Shown: positions 1-8,959, numbered from the stretch's first letter. The stretch: 64,000 nucleotides of DNA from Bog-473 sp963828825 (GCA_963828825.1 CAWHGF010000006.1:21330-85329), one strand, 5' to 3'. Numbers and translations are program-made. Notes: a model not told the origin generated them from the sequence alone.

Positions 1-1
1 G

Positions 2-391
2 GCCGCGATGCAAAAGGCGGTGACGTCGCACCCCGAGCTTCGCCTGGTCGGCCGGCCGACGTTCCTCTTCTCCTTCACCTCCGACGACTTCGACATCTAC
101 CACGTGAACGACTTCATGCGAACGAGGGGCTGGCGCTTCAACGGTCAGCAGTACCCCAACGCCCTGCACATGGCGGTGACGAGACCTCAGACCCAGCCCC
201 AGGTGGTGCCCGAGTTCGCCGAGGACCTGGCCGACGCGGTGGCCTACGCCAAGGAGCACGCGGACGAAGCACCCCGCTCCGGGGCCATCTACGGAGGGGT
301 GGCGGGCGGCATGACCGAGGAGGCGGACGCATTCATCCGCGCCGTCATGGCCGACATGCTCGACGGGCAGTCCACCATTCCACCCTCGTGA
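2..391 (+). CDS. PLP-dependent decarboxylase, sphingosine-1-phosphate lyase-like (C-terminal part)
   Basis: The reading frame is open at the left edge, so only the last ~129 residues are present and the PLP-binding lysine lies outside the window. The visible part resembles the C-terminal small domain of group II decarboxylases of the sphingosine-1-phosphate lyase type: an RGW...NALHMAVTR segment followed by a helix and a GAIYG motif. Such enzymes cleave or decarboxylate amine substrates; the substrate here cannot be told. Its TGA stop overlaps the GTG start of the next gene in a GTGA arrangement, so the two are probably co-translated. Confidence 0.75.
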   Translation, partial: AAMQKAVTSHPELRLVGRPTFLFSFTSDDFDIYHVNDFMRTRGWRFNGQQYPNALHMAVTRPQTQPQVVPEFAEDLADAVAYAKEHADEAPRSGAIYGGVAGGMTEEADAFIRAVMADMLDGQSTIPPS

Positions 392-993
392 CCGCGGCGG
401 CGGGCTCATGTCCGGCGGCCCTGGTCGACGGGTGTGTGGCCGCCCACGCTGCGCTGCTGGCGGACCTCACCGACCTCAGCGACGCGGTTGCCCGCGGCCC
501 GAGCCGGCTACCCGGCTGGAGCGTCGGCCACGTGCTGACCCACCTCGCCCGCAACGCCGACAGCGTGGTGTGGCGGTTGGAAGGCGCCGCACGGGGCGAA
601 CTGCGTGACCAGTATCCCGGTGGTCTCGAGCAGCGCACGGCTGACATCGAGGCCGGTGCCGGCCGCCCGGCGTCCGAGCTGGTCCTCGACGTGCGCCACA
701 CCGCGGACGCCGTCGAGCGCGTCGTGGCCGACCTCCCGGCCGCGGCATGGGACGCCCCCTCGCGGACGTCGAGGGGTGTCGTGGAGAGCTCTCGTGACGC
801 GGTGCTGTCGCGTTGGCGCGAGGTGGTGGTCCATCACGGCGACCTCGGCCTGGCCGCGGTGCCCTTCCCGCCCACGTTGGTCGATACCTGGTTGCCGCGC
901 GAGCTGCTGCGGTTGGCGGAGCGAACCGACCCGGCCGACCTGCTGGCCTGGATCATCGGCCGGGGGGACCCGCCCGTGCTGGCACCCTGGTAG
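388..993 (+). CDS. Maleylpyruvate isomerase family protein (mycothiol-dependent, DinB-like fold)
   Basis: A 201-residue protein of the maleylpyruvate isomerase/DinB-like superfamily. The N-terminal domain shows the family pattern LPGWSVGHVLTHLARNAD, whose histidines normally bind a divalent metal; a second conserved histidine region is around VVHHGDLG near residue 150. Family members use mycothiol as cofactor in actinobacteria, either as isomerases or as S-transferases, and the sequence does not say which. The GTG start overlaps the stop of the upstream decarboxylase gene by 4 bp, supporting both the start and an operon. Confidence 0.8.
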   Translation: MTAAAGSCPAALVDGCVAAHAALLADLTDLSDAVARGPSRLPGWSVGHVLTHLARNADSVVWRLEGAARGELRDQYPGGLEQRTADIEAGAGRPASELVLDVRHTADAVERVVADLPAAAWDAPSRTSRGVVESSRDAVLSRWREVVVHHGDLGLAAVPFPPTLVDTWLPRELLRLAERTDPADLLAWIIGRGDPPVLAPW

Positions 994-1014
994 CACGTCT
1001 TCCCGCACCCCCTG

Positions 1015-2022
1015 CTACGTGGAGACGAAGGCGTTGCCCGACCGGTCCACGGCTACGCAGTAGGAGACAGTGGGACACGAGATGCTCGTGAGCGCGTGGC
1101 CGTTGTCGATGAGGGTGCCGGCGCTCCACGTGGTGCCGTTCCATCCAAAGACCCGCCCGATGGAGTCCACCGCCCGGCAGAATGTCGTCGTCGGACACGA
1201 GACGGCGGTCAGACCCGACGCGTCGGTGCCGCGGAGGGGCGGCTCGGTGGCGATCGACACCGGAGCGGAGAAACTGGCGCCGTTCCAGGTCAGGACCGCG
1301 CCATTGCTGTCGACGAGGACGCAGAAGCTGGTCGAGGCGCAGGACACGGAGTTGAGCTGGCCCTGGGTGTCGACGTCGCTCGGTTGGGTCCAGGACTGGC
1401 CGTTGAAGACCGAGGGTCCTCCCTCCGCGGCGACACAGAAGGACGGGGACACGCACGAGATCTGGTTGGCGGCGCCCCAGGCGCCCAGGTTGCTCGACCA
1501 GCCACTTCCGTCGTAGTCGAACGAGTTCCCTTCGCCGTCGACCGTGATGCAGAAGCTGGGCCCGGTGCAGTCGATTGCGGTGATGCCCTGGGCGGCCGGG
1601 ATGGTTGCCGCTGCCCCCCACGCGGCTCCGTTGAAGAGCGCGACCTGGTTCATGTTCGGTGCGGCGGCACAGAAGCCGGCACCGGCGCACGAGAGGTAGG
1701 CCACGCCCTGCGGCGACGGGGACGGCACCGGCGGTCCCAGGGCGGTGACCTTGGCCAAGAACAGCCGATAGGTCTGTCCGGCGGTCGACCCCATGACACA
1801 CGTGGAGGGCACGGGACACGAGACGACCGAGAGGTCTGCGTTGGCCGCAATCGGGATCGCCTTGGACCACGTGCCGGCCGGTCCCACCGTGGTGGTCGTG
1901 GTGGCGCGGGTGGTGCTGGTCGTCGGAGCGCTCGACGACCCGCTCTGACTGCATCCGGCGGCGAGGAGTGCCAGCGCGACGACGGCGAGCGCCGCCGTGA
2001 ACGGTCCCGCCCGTCTCGGCAC
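1015..2022 (-). CDS. Lipoprotein with seven C-x5-C repeats, predicted beta-propeller
   Basis: A 335-residue exported protein. I chose the GTG at 2022 because it overlaps the TAG of the upstream Lrp gene by one base and sits just before a lipoprotein signal: a hydrophobic stretch ending LLAAGC, so the Cys is the likely lipidated residue. A Thr/Ser-rich linker follows. The mature part contains seven units with the pattern S-C-x5-C-x-A-V-D (for example SCPTTTFCRAVD), each followed by a W-containing strand such as FGWNGTTWS. Seven equal units suggest a seven-bladed propeller with one disulfide per blade (inference). The same unit occurs in two other proteins in this window. Function is unknown. 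Confidence 0.75.
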   Translation of the reverse strand: MPRRAGPFTAALAVVALALLAAGCSQSGSSSAPTTSTTRATTTTTVGPAGTWSKAIPIAANADLSVVSCPVPSTCVMGSTAGQTYRLFLAKVTALGPPVPSPSPQGVAYLSCAGAGFCAAAPNMNQVALFNGAAWGAAATIPAAQGITAIDCTGPSFCITVDGEGNSFDYDGSGWSSNLGAWGAANQISCVSPSFCVAAEGGPSVFNGQSWTQPSDVDTQGQLNSVSCASTSFCVLVDSNGAVLTWNGASFSAPVSIATEPPLRGTDASGLTAVSCPTTTFCRAVDSIGRVFGWNGTTWSAGTLIDNGHALTSISCPTVSYCVAVDRSGNAFVST

Positions 2023-2501
2023 TACGTGCGGGCCGGGAGGCCGTTCGCCTCGAGGGCCCGGTGGCGCGACCAGGTATCGAGCACGATCAGGGTCTTGGTA
2101 CCCGTCACGCGGCCGCGCCGGCGCAGCTGCTCGATCACCTGACCGAGGCGCTCGACGTCCGGCACCTGGAGCCACACGAGAGCATCCGGGTCGCCGGCGG
2201 TAGTGAACACGGCCTGCACCTCGGAGAGCTGCATCGCCGTCTCCTTGATCTCCTGCAGGTCGGCCGTACCGGCGAAACGCACTTCAGTGAAGGCCTGGAT
2301 CGGACGTCCGGCCTTGCGGTGGTCGACGACGACCGTGTACCCGGCGATCACCCCGGTGCGCTCGAGGCGCTCGATGCGCCGGGTCACGGCCGAGGCGGAC
2401 AGCGAAACCTGTTCACCGATGTCGGCCATCGTCCGACGCGCGTTTTGCGACAGCAATTCGATGATGTGGTGATCGATCGGATCCAGGTCCTCAGTTCCCA
2501 T
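2022..2501 (-). CDS. Lrp/AsnC family transcriptional regulator
   Basis: A 159-residue protein of standard Lrp/AsnC length. The N-terminal half has the winged helix-turn-helix: a DHHIIELLSQNAR helix, then the recognition region LSASAVTRRIERLERTGVI. The C-terminal half is the RAM ligand-binding domain, with the typical GDPDALVWLQVPD segment. Members sense amino acids or related metabolites and control transport or metabolism genes; the ligand here is unknown. The stop overlaps the start of the lipoprotein gene, so the pair is translationally coupled. Confidence 0.9.
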   Translation of the reverse strand: MGTEDLDPIDHHIIELLSQNARRTMADIGEQVSLSASAVTRRIERLERTGVIAGYTVVVDHRKAGRPIQAFTEVRFAGTADLQEIKETAMQLSEVQAVFTTAGDPDALVWLQVPDVERLGQVIEQLRRRGRVTGTKTLIVLDTWSRHRALEANGLPART

Positions 2502-2503
2502 GG

Positions 2504-2941
2504 TCAGAATCCTAACGATGCGGGGTTGTGCTGCACGATCAGTGCACAGGAGGGCCCAAGAGTTGCTGCTCCGTTGCGTGGAAGGGCAGTGGAGGGCTCA
2601 GGTTCGCGCCGGGGCACGGCCACGGCGTCGCGGTCCCGCGATGAGATGGGCCGCCCGGTCACCGGTTGGCCTCCCGGGTTGAGCCAACGTGGCACTTCGG
2701 CGATGACCTGATCCTCGGAGCCGGACGGCACGAAGACCGGGACGTCGACGGCATCGCCGCGCCGACTGAGCTCGATGGCCACCCGGCCGGTGCCGCACCC
2801 CGCATGGAGAACCGACCCGGCGCCGTACGAGTCGACCAGCGCAGCGCCGTGCATGTCCGTGCCGGTTGATGCCAGGTCCTCCAAACGCCGGTCGTCTGCC
2901 GCGCCGCGGGGAACGGCACTCTCCTGCCACCGATCACACAT
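2504..2941 (-). pseudogene. Class I SAM-dependent methyltransferase remnant with internal deletion
   Basis: The frame contains methyltransferase motif I as VLHAGCGTGRVAIELSRRG and, only a few residues later, the late-domain pattern QVIAEVPRWLNPGG. The ~50 residues that should lie between them (acidic ribose-binding residue, motif II and motif III) are missing, and the C-terminal tail does not look like the family. I read this as a decayed methyltransferase that lost its middle, possibly by in-frame deletion. A related full-length gene lies at 42986-43729. A novel short protein is possible but less likely. Confidence 0.55.
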
Positions 2942-2947
2942 GCGCGC

Positions 2948-3772
2948 CTATTGGGTGCCGGAGCCGCCCCCGGGGAGGGTGCCGATGGTCGCGCCGGCCG
3001 GGAGGGTGAACAGGCTGGCGGGCGGCTTGGCGGAGAACTTGGTCAACCGGAAGTAGTCCGACGACGACGAGCCGGAGTACGACAGGATGCCCTGTTTCGT
3101 GACGCAGTACTTGCCACCCTTGCCGTGCACGGTGACCGCGACGCACGTCGAGGGCTGTCCGGCGAAGCTGGTGGAGGAAGAGGACACCGTGATTCCGAGG
3201 AGCTTCGAGACGAGGCCCTCCTTGGCCTCGGCCAGGGCGCCGAGCGCCACCGTCGGGCTGAAGATGTCCTGCAGACCGAGGAGCGGGTTGGCGCCCTTCT
3301 CCGAGAGGCACTGTTCTGGGCCGTTCGACGTCGTGGTCGTGGTCGACGGTGCGCCCGAGTTCCCCGAGTTGGAGGTGGTGCCCGAGTTGGACGTGGTGCC
3401 CGTGTTCCCCGAGTTGGACGTGGTGCCCGTGTTCCCCGAGTTGGACGTGGTGCCCGTGTTCCCCGAGTTGGACGTGGTGCCCGTGTTCGCCGAGCAGTAG
3501 TAGGTCGTCTTCCCGTTGTTGATGATGCTGCTGTCCGACGACGAGAAGTGCGACTTCGGAGGTGCCTGGGCGATGGTCACGGTCGACTTCTGCCCATTGG
3601 TGACCGACGTGTACTGCGCGTAGTACGTCAATTTCTTGGCGTGGTTGATGGTGTTCGTCAGCGCCTTCAGATCGGGCGTCGAGATCGCCTTGCCCGAGGC
3701 CGGCAACGCCGGCCACACGAGCAGCGCCCCGAGACCGAAGGCGACGACCGTGGTGACGATGCGCGTTCGCAT
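2948..3772 (-). CDS. Exported protein with Ser/Asn/Gly/Thr-rich tandem repeat linker
   Basis: A 274-residue protein starting at ATG 3772. A signal peptide is clear (MRTRIVTTVVAFGLGALLVW, then Ala-rich). An N-terminal domain of about 90 residues is followed by a low-complexity linker made of four copies of a nine-residue TTSNSGNTG-type unit. The C-terminal domain has two Cys pairs and ends LFTLPAGATIGTLPGGG. The folded parts resemble LolA/LppX-like exported proteins that end in a LPAGA segment, but I cannot assign a family. It is convergent-free and stands apart from the NRDE gene, which is divergent from it. Confidence 0.65.
   Translation of the reverse strand: MRTRIVTTVVAFGLGALLVWPALPASGKAISTPDLKALTNTINHAKKLTYYAQYTSVTNGQKSTVTIAQAPPKSHFSSSDSSIINNGKTTYYCSANTGTTSNSGNTGTTSNSGNTGTTSNSGNTGTTSNSGTTSNSGNSGAPSTTTTTSNGPEQCLSEKGANPLLGLQDIFSPTVALGALAEAKEGLVSKLLGITVSSSSTSFAGQPSTCVAVTVHGKGGKYCVTKQGILSYSGSSSSDYFRLTKFSAKPPASLFTLPAGATIGTLPGGGSGTQ
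3384..3491. repeat. Four tandem 27-bp units in the exported-protein linker
   Basis: The unit begins GAGTTGGACGTGGTGCCCG on the + strand and repeats at 3384, 3411, 3438 and 3465 with almost no variation. It encodes the nine-residue Ser/Asn/Gly/Thr unit of the overlapping minus-strand gene. Copy number is probably variable between strains. Confidence 0.9.
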
Positions 3773-3863
3773 GCCCGAACGGTAGCCCGTTGCCTGCCAC
3801 GGGGGGTGCACAGACGCCGGGCCCGGTCGGTGCCGCCCCGAGGCCTCGGTAGGGTGGCACGTT

Positions 3864-4622
3864 GTGTGCCTCCTGGTCGTCGCGTCGCGGGTCGTGACCC
3901 GGGAGCCGCTGATCGTGGGAGCCAACCGCGACGAGGTCCTCGAGCGGCCGTCGACCGCGGTCACCGTGCTGGACGAGGGCCCGCCCCGGATTGTGGGTGG
4001 GCGGGACGAACTCGCCCTGGGCACATGGCTGGCCGTCAACGAGCACGGTGTGTGCGCCGGGCTCACCAACGAGCCGCTGGGCGAGGCCAAGGACCCGTCC
4101 AAACGGTCCCGGGGCGAACTGCCTCTGCGGCTCGCCCGCCACGCCACCGCCTCGGAGGCCGTCGGGGCGCTCCTGGCGGAGTGCCACCCGGCCGACTACA
4201 ACGGCTCGTGGCTGCTCGTCGGGGACCGCGCGTCGCTCTTCTTCGTCGACTTCACAGGCTCGGACAGCGGCACCGCGGTCGCCCTGCCGCCGGGGATCCA
4301 CGTACTGGAGAACCGGGCACTCGCCGAGCCTTCGGCGAAAGTCGACCTGGCGCGGGCGGCGCTCGACGTCCCGCCGCGCGGTGACGAGGTGGCGGGTGCC
4401 TTCCGCCGCGTCCTGGCCGACCACCGCAATCCCGAGAGCGAGGAGCGGCCGAACGCGGCCAACTGCGTCCACCTCGAGACGTTCGGGACACGGTCATCGT
4501 GCATCGTGCGGGTTCCCTCCGGGAGCGCTCCGCCCCGCATGTGGGTCGCCGACGGCCCCCCGTGCACGACGGACTATGAGGACGTCAGCGGTCTCTGGCT
4601 GCTCCCTCCCGGCGAGCGATAG
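3864..4622 (+). CDS. NRDE (TANGO2-like) family protein
   Basis: A 252-residue protein starting with GTG. Cys2 directly after the start is the expected N-terminal nucleophile of this Ntn-hydrolase-like family. The diagnostic Asn-Arg-Asp-Glu motif appears as GANRDEVLERPS near residue 20, followed by the conserved GGRDELALGTWLAVNEHGVCAGLTN region. TANGO2 homologues are linked to heme handling and lipid homeostasis in other organisms; the bacterial role is not settled. It is divergent from the exported-protein gene on its left and convergent with ettA on its right, so it is probably monocistronic. Confidence 0.85.
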   Translation: MCLLVVASRVVTREPLIVGANRDEVLERPSTAVTVLDEGPPRIVGGRDELALGTWLAVNEHGVCAGLTNEPLGEAKDPSKRSRGELPLRLARHATASEAVGALLAECHPADYNGSWLLVGDRASLFFVDFTGSDSGTAVALPPGIHVLENRALAEPSAKVDLARAALDVPPRGDEVAGAFRRVLADHRNPESEERPNAANCVHLETFGTRSSCIVRVPSGSAPPRMWVADGPPCTTDYEDVSGLWLLPPGER

Positions 4623-4635
4623 CGGGAGCGCCGGT

Positions 4636-6315
4636 TCAGTCGCGGACGAGGGGCTTGTAGCGGAGACGGTGGGGTTGATCCGCGTCGACGCCGAGGCGCT
4701 TGTGGCGGTCCGCCTCGTAATCGCTGAAGTTCCCCTCCCACCAACGGGCTTCGGACTCCCCCTCGAAGGCGAGCACGTGGGTGGCGATGCGGTCGAGGAA
4801 CCAACGGTCGTGGCTGATCACGACGGCGCACCCCGGGAAGGCCAGCAGTGCGTCCTCGAGCGCCCGCAGCGTGTCCACGTCGAGATCGTTTGTCGGCTCG
4901 TCGAGGAGGAGGACGTTGCCACCGCTGCTGAGCACCTTGGCCAACAGCACCCGGTTTCGCTCACCTCCCGAGAGCTGGCCCACCTTCTTCTGCTGGTCAC
5001 TACCCCTGAAGCCGAAGCCCGCCACATAGGCGCGGCCGTGCAGCTCGCGCCCGCCGACGACCAGGCGATCCACTCCGCCGGTGATCTCCTCGTAGACCGT
5101 GGCGTCCGGTGACAGAGACTCGCGCGACTGGTCCACGTAGGCCAGCTGGACCGATGCACCGACCGTGACGCTGCCTGCATCGGGCCGTTCCTCGCCGACG
5201 ATCATCCTGAAGAGGGTCGTCTTACCGGCGCCGTTGGGCCCGATCACGCCGACGATCCCACCCGGAGGAAGGGTGAACGACAGGCCGTCCATCAGGAGGC
5301 GGTCGCCGAAGGCCTTCACGACAGCGGCGGCCTCCACGACCCGGTCCCCCAGGCGCGGACCGGGGGGGATCGACAGCTCGACCCGCTCGGGGCGGCGGTC
5401 GGTGGATTCGGCCTCCGTCACGAGCTCGTTGTAGGCGGTGATGCGCGCCTTTCCCTTGCTCTGCCGGGCGCGCGGCGACATGCGGATCCACTCGAGCTCG
5501 CGTTGCAGCGACGCCTGCCGGGAACGGTCGGCCTTCTCCTCGGCCGCGAGGCGTGCCTGCTTCTGCTCGAGCCAAGAGGAGTAGTTGCCCTCCCAGGGGA
5601 TGCCCGCACCGCGATCGAGCTCGAGGATCCAGCCGGCGACGTTGTCGAGGAAGTAGCGGTCGTGGGTCACGGCGACGACGGTGCCCGGGTACACCTGGAG
5701 CGTCCGCTCGAGCCAGGCCACGGACTCGGCATCGAGATGGTTGGTGGGCTCGTCCAGGAGGAGCAGGTCGGGCTTGGACAGGAGCAACCGGCACAGCGCG
5801 ACCCGCCGTCGTTCACCTCCCGAGAGCGTGCGGACGTCGGCGTCACCCGGTGGGAGCCGGAGCGCGTCCATGGCGATCTCGAAGGTGCGGTCGAGCTCCC
5901 AGGCGCCGGCGGCATCGATCTTGGCCTGGAGGTCGGCCTGCTCGGCCAGCAAAGCGTCAATGTCCGCGTCGGGGTCGCCGAAGGCGGCGCACACCTCGTT
6001 GTACCGGTCGACCAACCGCTTGGCCTCTCCCACGCCCTCGGCCACGTTCCCGGCGACGTCCTTGGATTCGTCGAGTTGGGGCTCCTGCGACAGGTGGCCC
6101 ACCGTGGACCCCGGGGTCAGCCGGGCCTCACCCGAGAACCCGTCGTCCTCGCCCGCCATGATCCGCAGCAGCGACGACTTGCCCGAGCCGTTGGAGCCGA
6201 TTACACCGATTTTCGCCCCCGGATAGAAGGAGAGGTTGATGCCCTTGAGCACCTCACGATCGGGCGGGTAGAAGCGCGTGAGACCACGCATGGTGTAGAT
6301 GAACTGGGGAGCCAC
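4636..6315 (-). CDS. ettA: Energy-dependent translational throttle protein EttA (ABC-F)
   Basis: A 559-residue soluble ABC-F protein with two ATPase domains and no membrane segments. The N-terminus has the EttA-type IYTM segment. Walker A motifs are GSNGSGKS and GPNGAGKT; signatures are LSGGERRRVALC and LSGGERNRVLLA; Walker B boxes are LLLLDEPTNHLD and LLLDEPTNDLD. The inter-domain linker carries the basic RMSPRARQSKGKARI region. EttA binds the ribosomal E site and gates entry into elongation according to ATP/ADP. Length matches the family (about 555). The start is GTG at 6315. Confidence 0.93.
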   Translation of the reverse strand: MAPQFIYTMRGLTRFYPPDREVLKGINLSFYPGAKIGVIGSNGSGKSSLLRIMAGEDDGFSGEARLTPGSTVGHLSQEPQLDESKDVAGNVAEGVGEAKRLVDRYNEVCAAFGDPDADIDALLAEQADLQAKIDAAGAWELDRTFEIAMDALRLPPGDADVRTLSGGERRRVALCRLLLSKPDLLLLDEPTNHLDAESVAWLERTLQVYPGTVVAVTHDRYFLDNVAGWILELDRGAGIPWEGNYSSWLEQKQARLAAEEKADRSRQASLQRELEWIRMSPRARQSKGKARITAYNELVTEAESTDRRPERVELSIPPGPRLGDRVVEAAAVVKAFGDRLLMDGLSFTLPPGGIVGVIGPNGAGKTTLFRMIVGEERPDAGSVTVGASVQLAYVDQSRESLSPDATVYEEITGGVDRLVVGGRELHGRAYVAGFGFRGSDQQKKVGQLSGGERNRVLLAKVLSSGGNVLLLDEPTNDLDVDTLRALEDALLAFPGCAVVISHDRWFLDRIATHVLAFEGESEARWWEGNFSDYEADRHKRLGVDADQPHRLRYKPLVRD

Positions 6316-6364
6316 GGCGACCAGTGTGCCCGATGCGGACCGTGTCGCCGTGCCGCCGCACCCG

Positions 6365-7417
6365 TCAGTGCCGGGTGGACCAGCGAATCCGGCTCAGCCT
6401 GCCGTCGCTGACCATCCCGGTGTCGGCGAACCAGCGGGCGGAGGCCTCGAGCGCCTCGACCGCGGGTCGAGGCGCATACCCCAGCTCCTGCCGTGCTCGG
6501 CTGATGTCGAAGGACATCTGGGAGGTCGACATCCTTGCGGCCTCCAGCGGCACCGAGGGGTGCCGGCGCAGCAGCCGGCCCTCAATCAGCTCCGAGACGG
6601 CGGCGACGGCGAGTGCCAGGGTTTTGGGCACCTGGCCATGCGGTGCCGGCAGTCCCGTGATGGAGGCGAGCTCGGAAAGCACTTCCTGCAGGGTCAGGTT
6701 CTCCCCACCGAGGATGTAGCTCCGCCCGGTGCGCCCGTTCTCCAGGGCCAGGACCTGCCCCGCGGCCACGTCGTCGACGTGGGCCACGTTCAACACGGTG
6801 TCCACGTAGGCCGGCATGCGGCCGTTCAGGAAGTCGAGGACGAGCTTGCCGGTCGGCGTGGGGGCGCGATCCCCTGGGCCGACGGGGAAGGTCGGCAGCA
6901 CCAGCGAGGCCGGCAGGCCCTCGGCAATGGCGCGCAGCACCTCGTGCTCCGCGACGTACTTGGACCGCTTGTAGGAGCCGTAGAGATGACGGACATCGGG
7001 GAAGGAGCGCTCGTCGGCCGAGTTGGAGCCCGAGACGTGCTCGAGTCCGAGGGTGCCCACCGTGCTCGTGTACACGAGCCGCTCGACGCCTGCCTCATCG
7101 GCGGCCCCGAGGACGTTCCTCGTGCCCTCGACGTTGACCGCGTAGAAGGCCTCGGGATCGCGGGCCCAGAACCGGTACAACGCCGCCACGTGGAAGACGG
7201 CCCGGCAGCCGTTGACCGCACTCTGCACACCCTCGCGGCTGCGCAGATCACCCACCACCTCCTTGACGTCGAGCCCTTCGAGGTTCGTGGCGTCGGCGCC
7301 CGGCTCCACCAGTGCGATGACCTCCTGCTCGCGCGCCACGAGCTGGCGGGTCACCGCAGAGCCGATGAACCCGCTGGCTCCCGTCACGAGAACCCGGTCT
7401 CCGGATTCCAGCTTCAT
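6365..7417 (-). CDS. hpnA: NAD-dependent epimerase/dehydratase, HpnA-like (hopanoid-associated)
   Basis: A 350-residue extended SDR. The Rossmann motif is VLVTGASGFIGSAV at residues 9-22, the catalytic YxxxK is YKRSK, and the segments PTPTGKLVLDF, GRMPAYVDTVLN and YILGGENLTL match the HpnA group named for hopanoid gene clusters. HpnA is thought to act on the hopanoid side chain or its sugar, but its biochemistry is not firmly known. Its ATG overlaps the TGA of the upstream aminotransferase gene (ATGA), so they form a coupled pair. A generic dihydroflavonol-reductase-like SDR is the alternative. Confidence 0.75.
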   Translation of the reverse strand: MKLESGDRVLVTGASGFIGSAVTRQLVAREQEVIALVEPGADATNLEGLDVKEVVGDLRSREGVQSAVNGCRAVFHVAALYRFWARDPEAFYAVNVEGTRNVLGAADEAGVERLVYTSTVGTLGLEHVSGSNSADERSFPDVRHLYGSYKRSKYVAEHEVLRAIAEGLPASLVLPTFPVGPGDRAPTPTGKLVLDFLNGRMPAYVDTVLNVAHVDDVAAGQVLALENGRTGRSYILGGENLTLQEVLSELASITGLPAPHGQVPKTLALAVAAVSELIEGRLLRRHPSVPLEAARMSTSQMSFDISRARQELGYAPRPAVEALEASARWFADTGMVSDGRLSRIRWSTRH

Positions 7418-8802
7418 AGCCGCGCCCGGTGCAGCGTGCCCTTGGCCATCGTCTTGCCGAACTCAAAGATCAGGCTGGAACCCTGCTCGGCGCTGGCCAA
7501 TACGTCGTCGAGTGCGTCGGCAAAGAGCTCGACCTCGTCGTCCCGCGCGATCAGCGGCGGCAGGAGCTTGATCACGTTCATGTTGTCGGCCGCCACCTGC
7601 GTGAGGATGTGGTGCCGGTGGAACAACGGGACGACGATCATCTGCGAGAACAAGGCGGACCGCAGTGCCTCGATCACCCTGAAGCGGCGGCGCAGGCTCG
7701 GGGTGGAAGGCTCACCAAAGACCAGCCCGATCATAAGTCCTCTCCCGCGCACCTCGTGTAGGACCTCGTAGCGCTCGACCAGCGGCTCGAGAGCCTTGGT
7801 GAACGCCTTCCCGGTCCGCTGCACCCGGTCGAGGATGTCCTCGTCGTCGAAGGCGGCCAGGGTGGCCAGCCCGGCCACCATCGCCAGCTGGTTGGTACTG
7901 AACGTCGAGGAGTGGACCACCGCCCTGTCCATGGAGCTGTACACGGCGTCGGACACGGCGGCCGAGCAGAGCATGGCCCCAACGGGCACATATCCACCGG
8001 AAAGCGCTTTCGACACCGTGATGATGTCCGGGGTGATGCCGAACTGCTCGTGGCAGAAGAAGGTCCCCGACCGACCGAGGCCGGCCTGCACCTCGTCGAG
8101 GACCATGAGCGCCCTATGCCGGCGGCACAGTGACTGCGCCTCCTGCCAGAACTCGTCCGGCGCCAGGTTGACCCCCTTGCCCTGGATCGGCTCCGCGATG
8201 AACGCCGCCACGTCGCCGCGCCGGAGTTCCCGGGCCAGGGCGGCCGCGTCACCGAAGGGAATGAGGTCGCAGCCCGGAAGCAGAGGGCCGAAACCGGAGC
8301 GGAATTCCCTCCCGCCGTTGAGGGCGAGCGCCCCCGTGGTCAGGCCGTGAAAGGCATGGTCGCAGTAGAGGATGCGCGTGCGCTTCGTGGCGGCCCGGGC
8401 GAACTTGATCGCACTCTCGACGGCCTCGGCGCCCGAGTTGGTGAAGAATACGCGCTCGATCCCCGGATGTGACCGGGCCACCAGCTCCTCGGCCAGGACA
8501 CCCGAGAGGAGGGAGCAGTCCATCTGCACGAGGTTGGGCAGGTCGGCGTCGAGAGCGTCATGCAGCGCCTGAACGATTGTTGGATGGCCCCGCCCGAGCG
8601 CGAACACGCCGAAACCGGACAGGAGGTCCAGATACCGGTCCCCCTTGTCGTCGACGAGGTAGCAGCCCTCCCCCTTCACGTAGAACCGATCGAACTCGAT
8701 CTGACCGAGAACCCGGGGGAGCTGGGGGTTGATGTACTTCGAGTGGAGCGTGAAGTTCTCGCCTCTACGCTCGTCCAACACCTTCTTCAGATCAAAGGGC
8801 AT
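7414..8802 (-). CDS. Class III aminotransferase, HpnO-like
   Basis: A 462-residue PLP aminotransferase. I chose ATG 8802 (MPFDLKKVLDERRGE) because the upstream extension has no family character. Motifs are NSGAEAVESAIKFARAAT (PLP phosphate binding), the cofactor Asp in DEVQAGLGRSG, and the PLP lysine in SKALSGGYVPVG. The C-terminus FEFGKTMAKGTL and the LSGFGVFALGRGHP region fit the aminotransferases linked to aminobacteriohopanetriol synthesis. Coupling to the hpnA-like gene supports a hopanoid side-chain role (inference). Ornithine or 4-aminobutyrate type transaminases are the alternative. Confidence 0.75.
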   Translation of the reverse strand: MPFDLKKVLDERRGENFTLHSKYINPQLPRVLGQIEFDRFYVKGEGCYLVDDKGDRYLDLLSGFGVFALGRGHPTIVQALHDALDADLPNLVQMDCSLLSGVLAEELVARSHPGIERVFFTNSGAEAVESAIKFARAATKRTRILYCDHAFHGLTTGALALNGGREFRSGFGPLLPGCDLIPFGDAAALARELRRGDVAAFIAEPIQGKGVNLAPDEFWQEAQSLCRRHRALMVLDEVQAGLGRSGTFFCHEQFGITPDIITVSKALSGGYVPVGAMLCSAAVSDAVYSSMDRAVVHSSTFSTNQLAMVAGLATLAAFDDEDILDRVQRTGKAFTKALEPLVERYEVLHEVRGRGLMIGLVFGEPSTPSLRRRFRVIEALRSALFSQMIVVPLFHRHHILTQVAADNMNVIKLLPPLIARDDEVELFADALDDVLASAEQGSSLIFEFGKTMAKGTLHRARL

Positions 8803-8959
8803 GCAGCGGGCTCCAGGGGTTCGCTCTCCGGCCGGTGGCGACAGGTTAGTGGTGTGGCCTCGTTGGCCATGACCGCCTTCTTCCTCCCTGGTGGTTTCAT
8901 GCGATGATCGCGCCCGTGCCACCGACACCAACATTCGGTCGAAGAGGAAAGGCCACCAC

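Noticed and set aside
3384..3491. CRISPR-like repeats
   Set aside because: The 27-bp units are directly adjacent with no spacers and encode a protein linker.
2934..4472. Long minus-strand frame of 512 codons
   Set aside because: It runs antisense through the NRDE gene and out of frame through the exported-protein gene; the HGHHVQLGE repeat is just the 27-bp DNA repeat read in a wrong frame.
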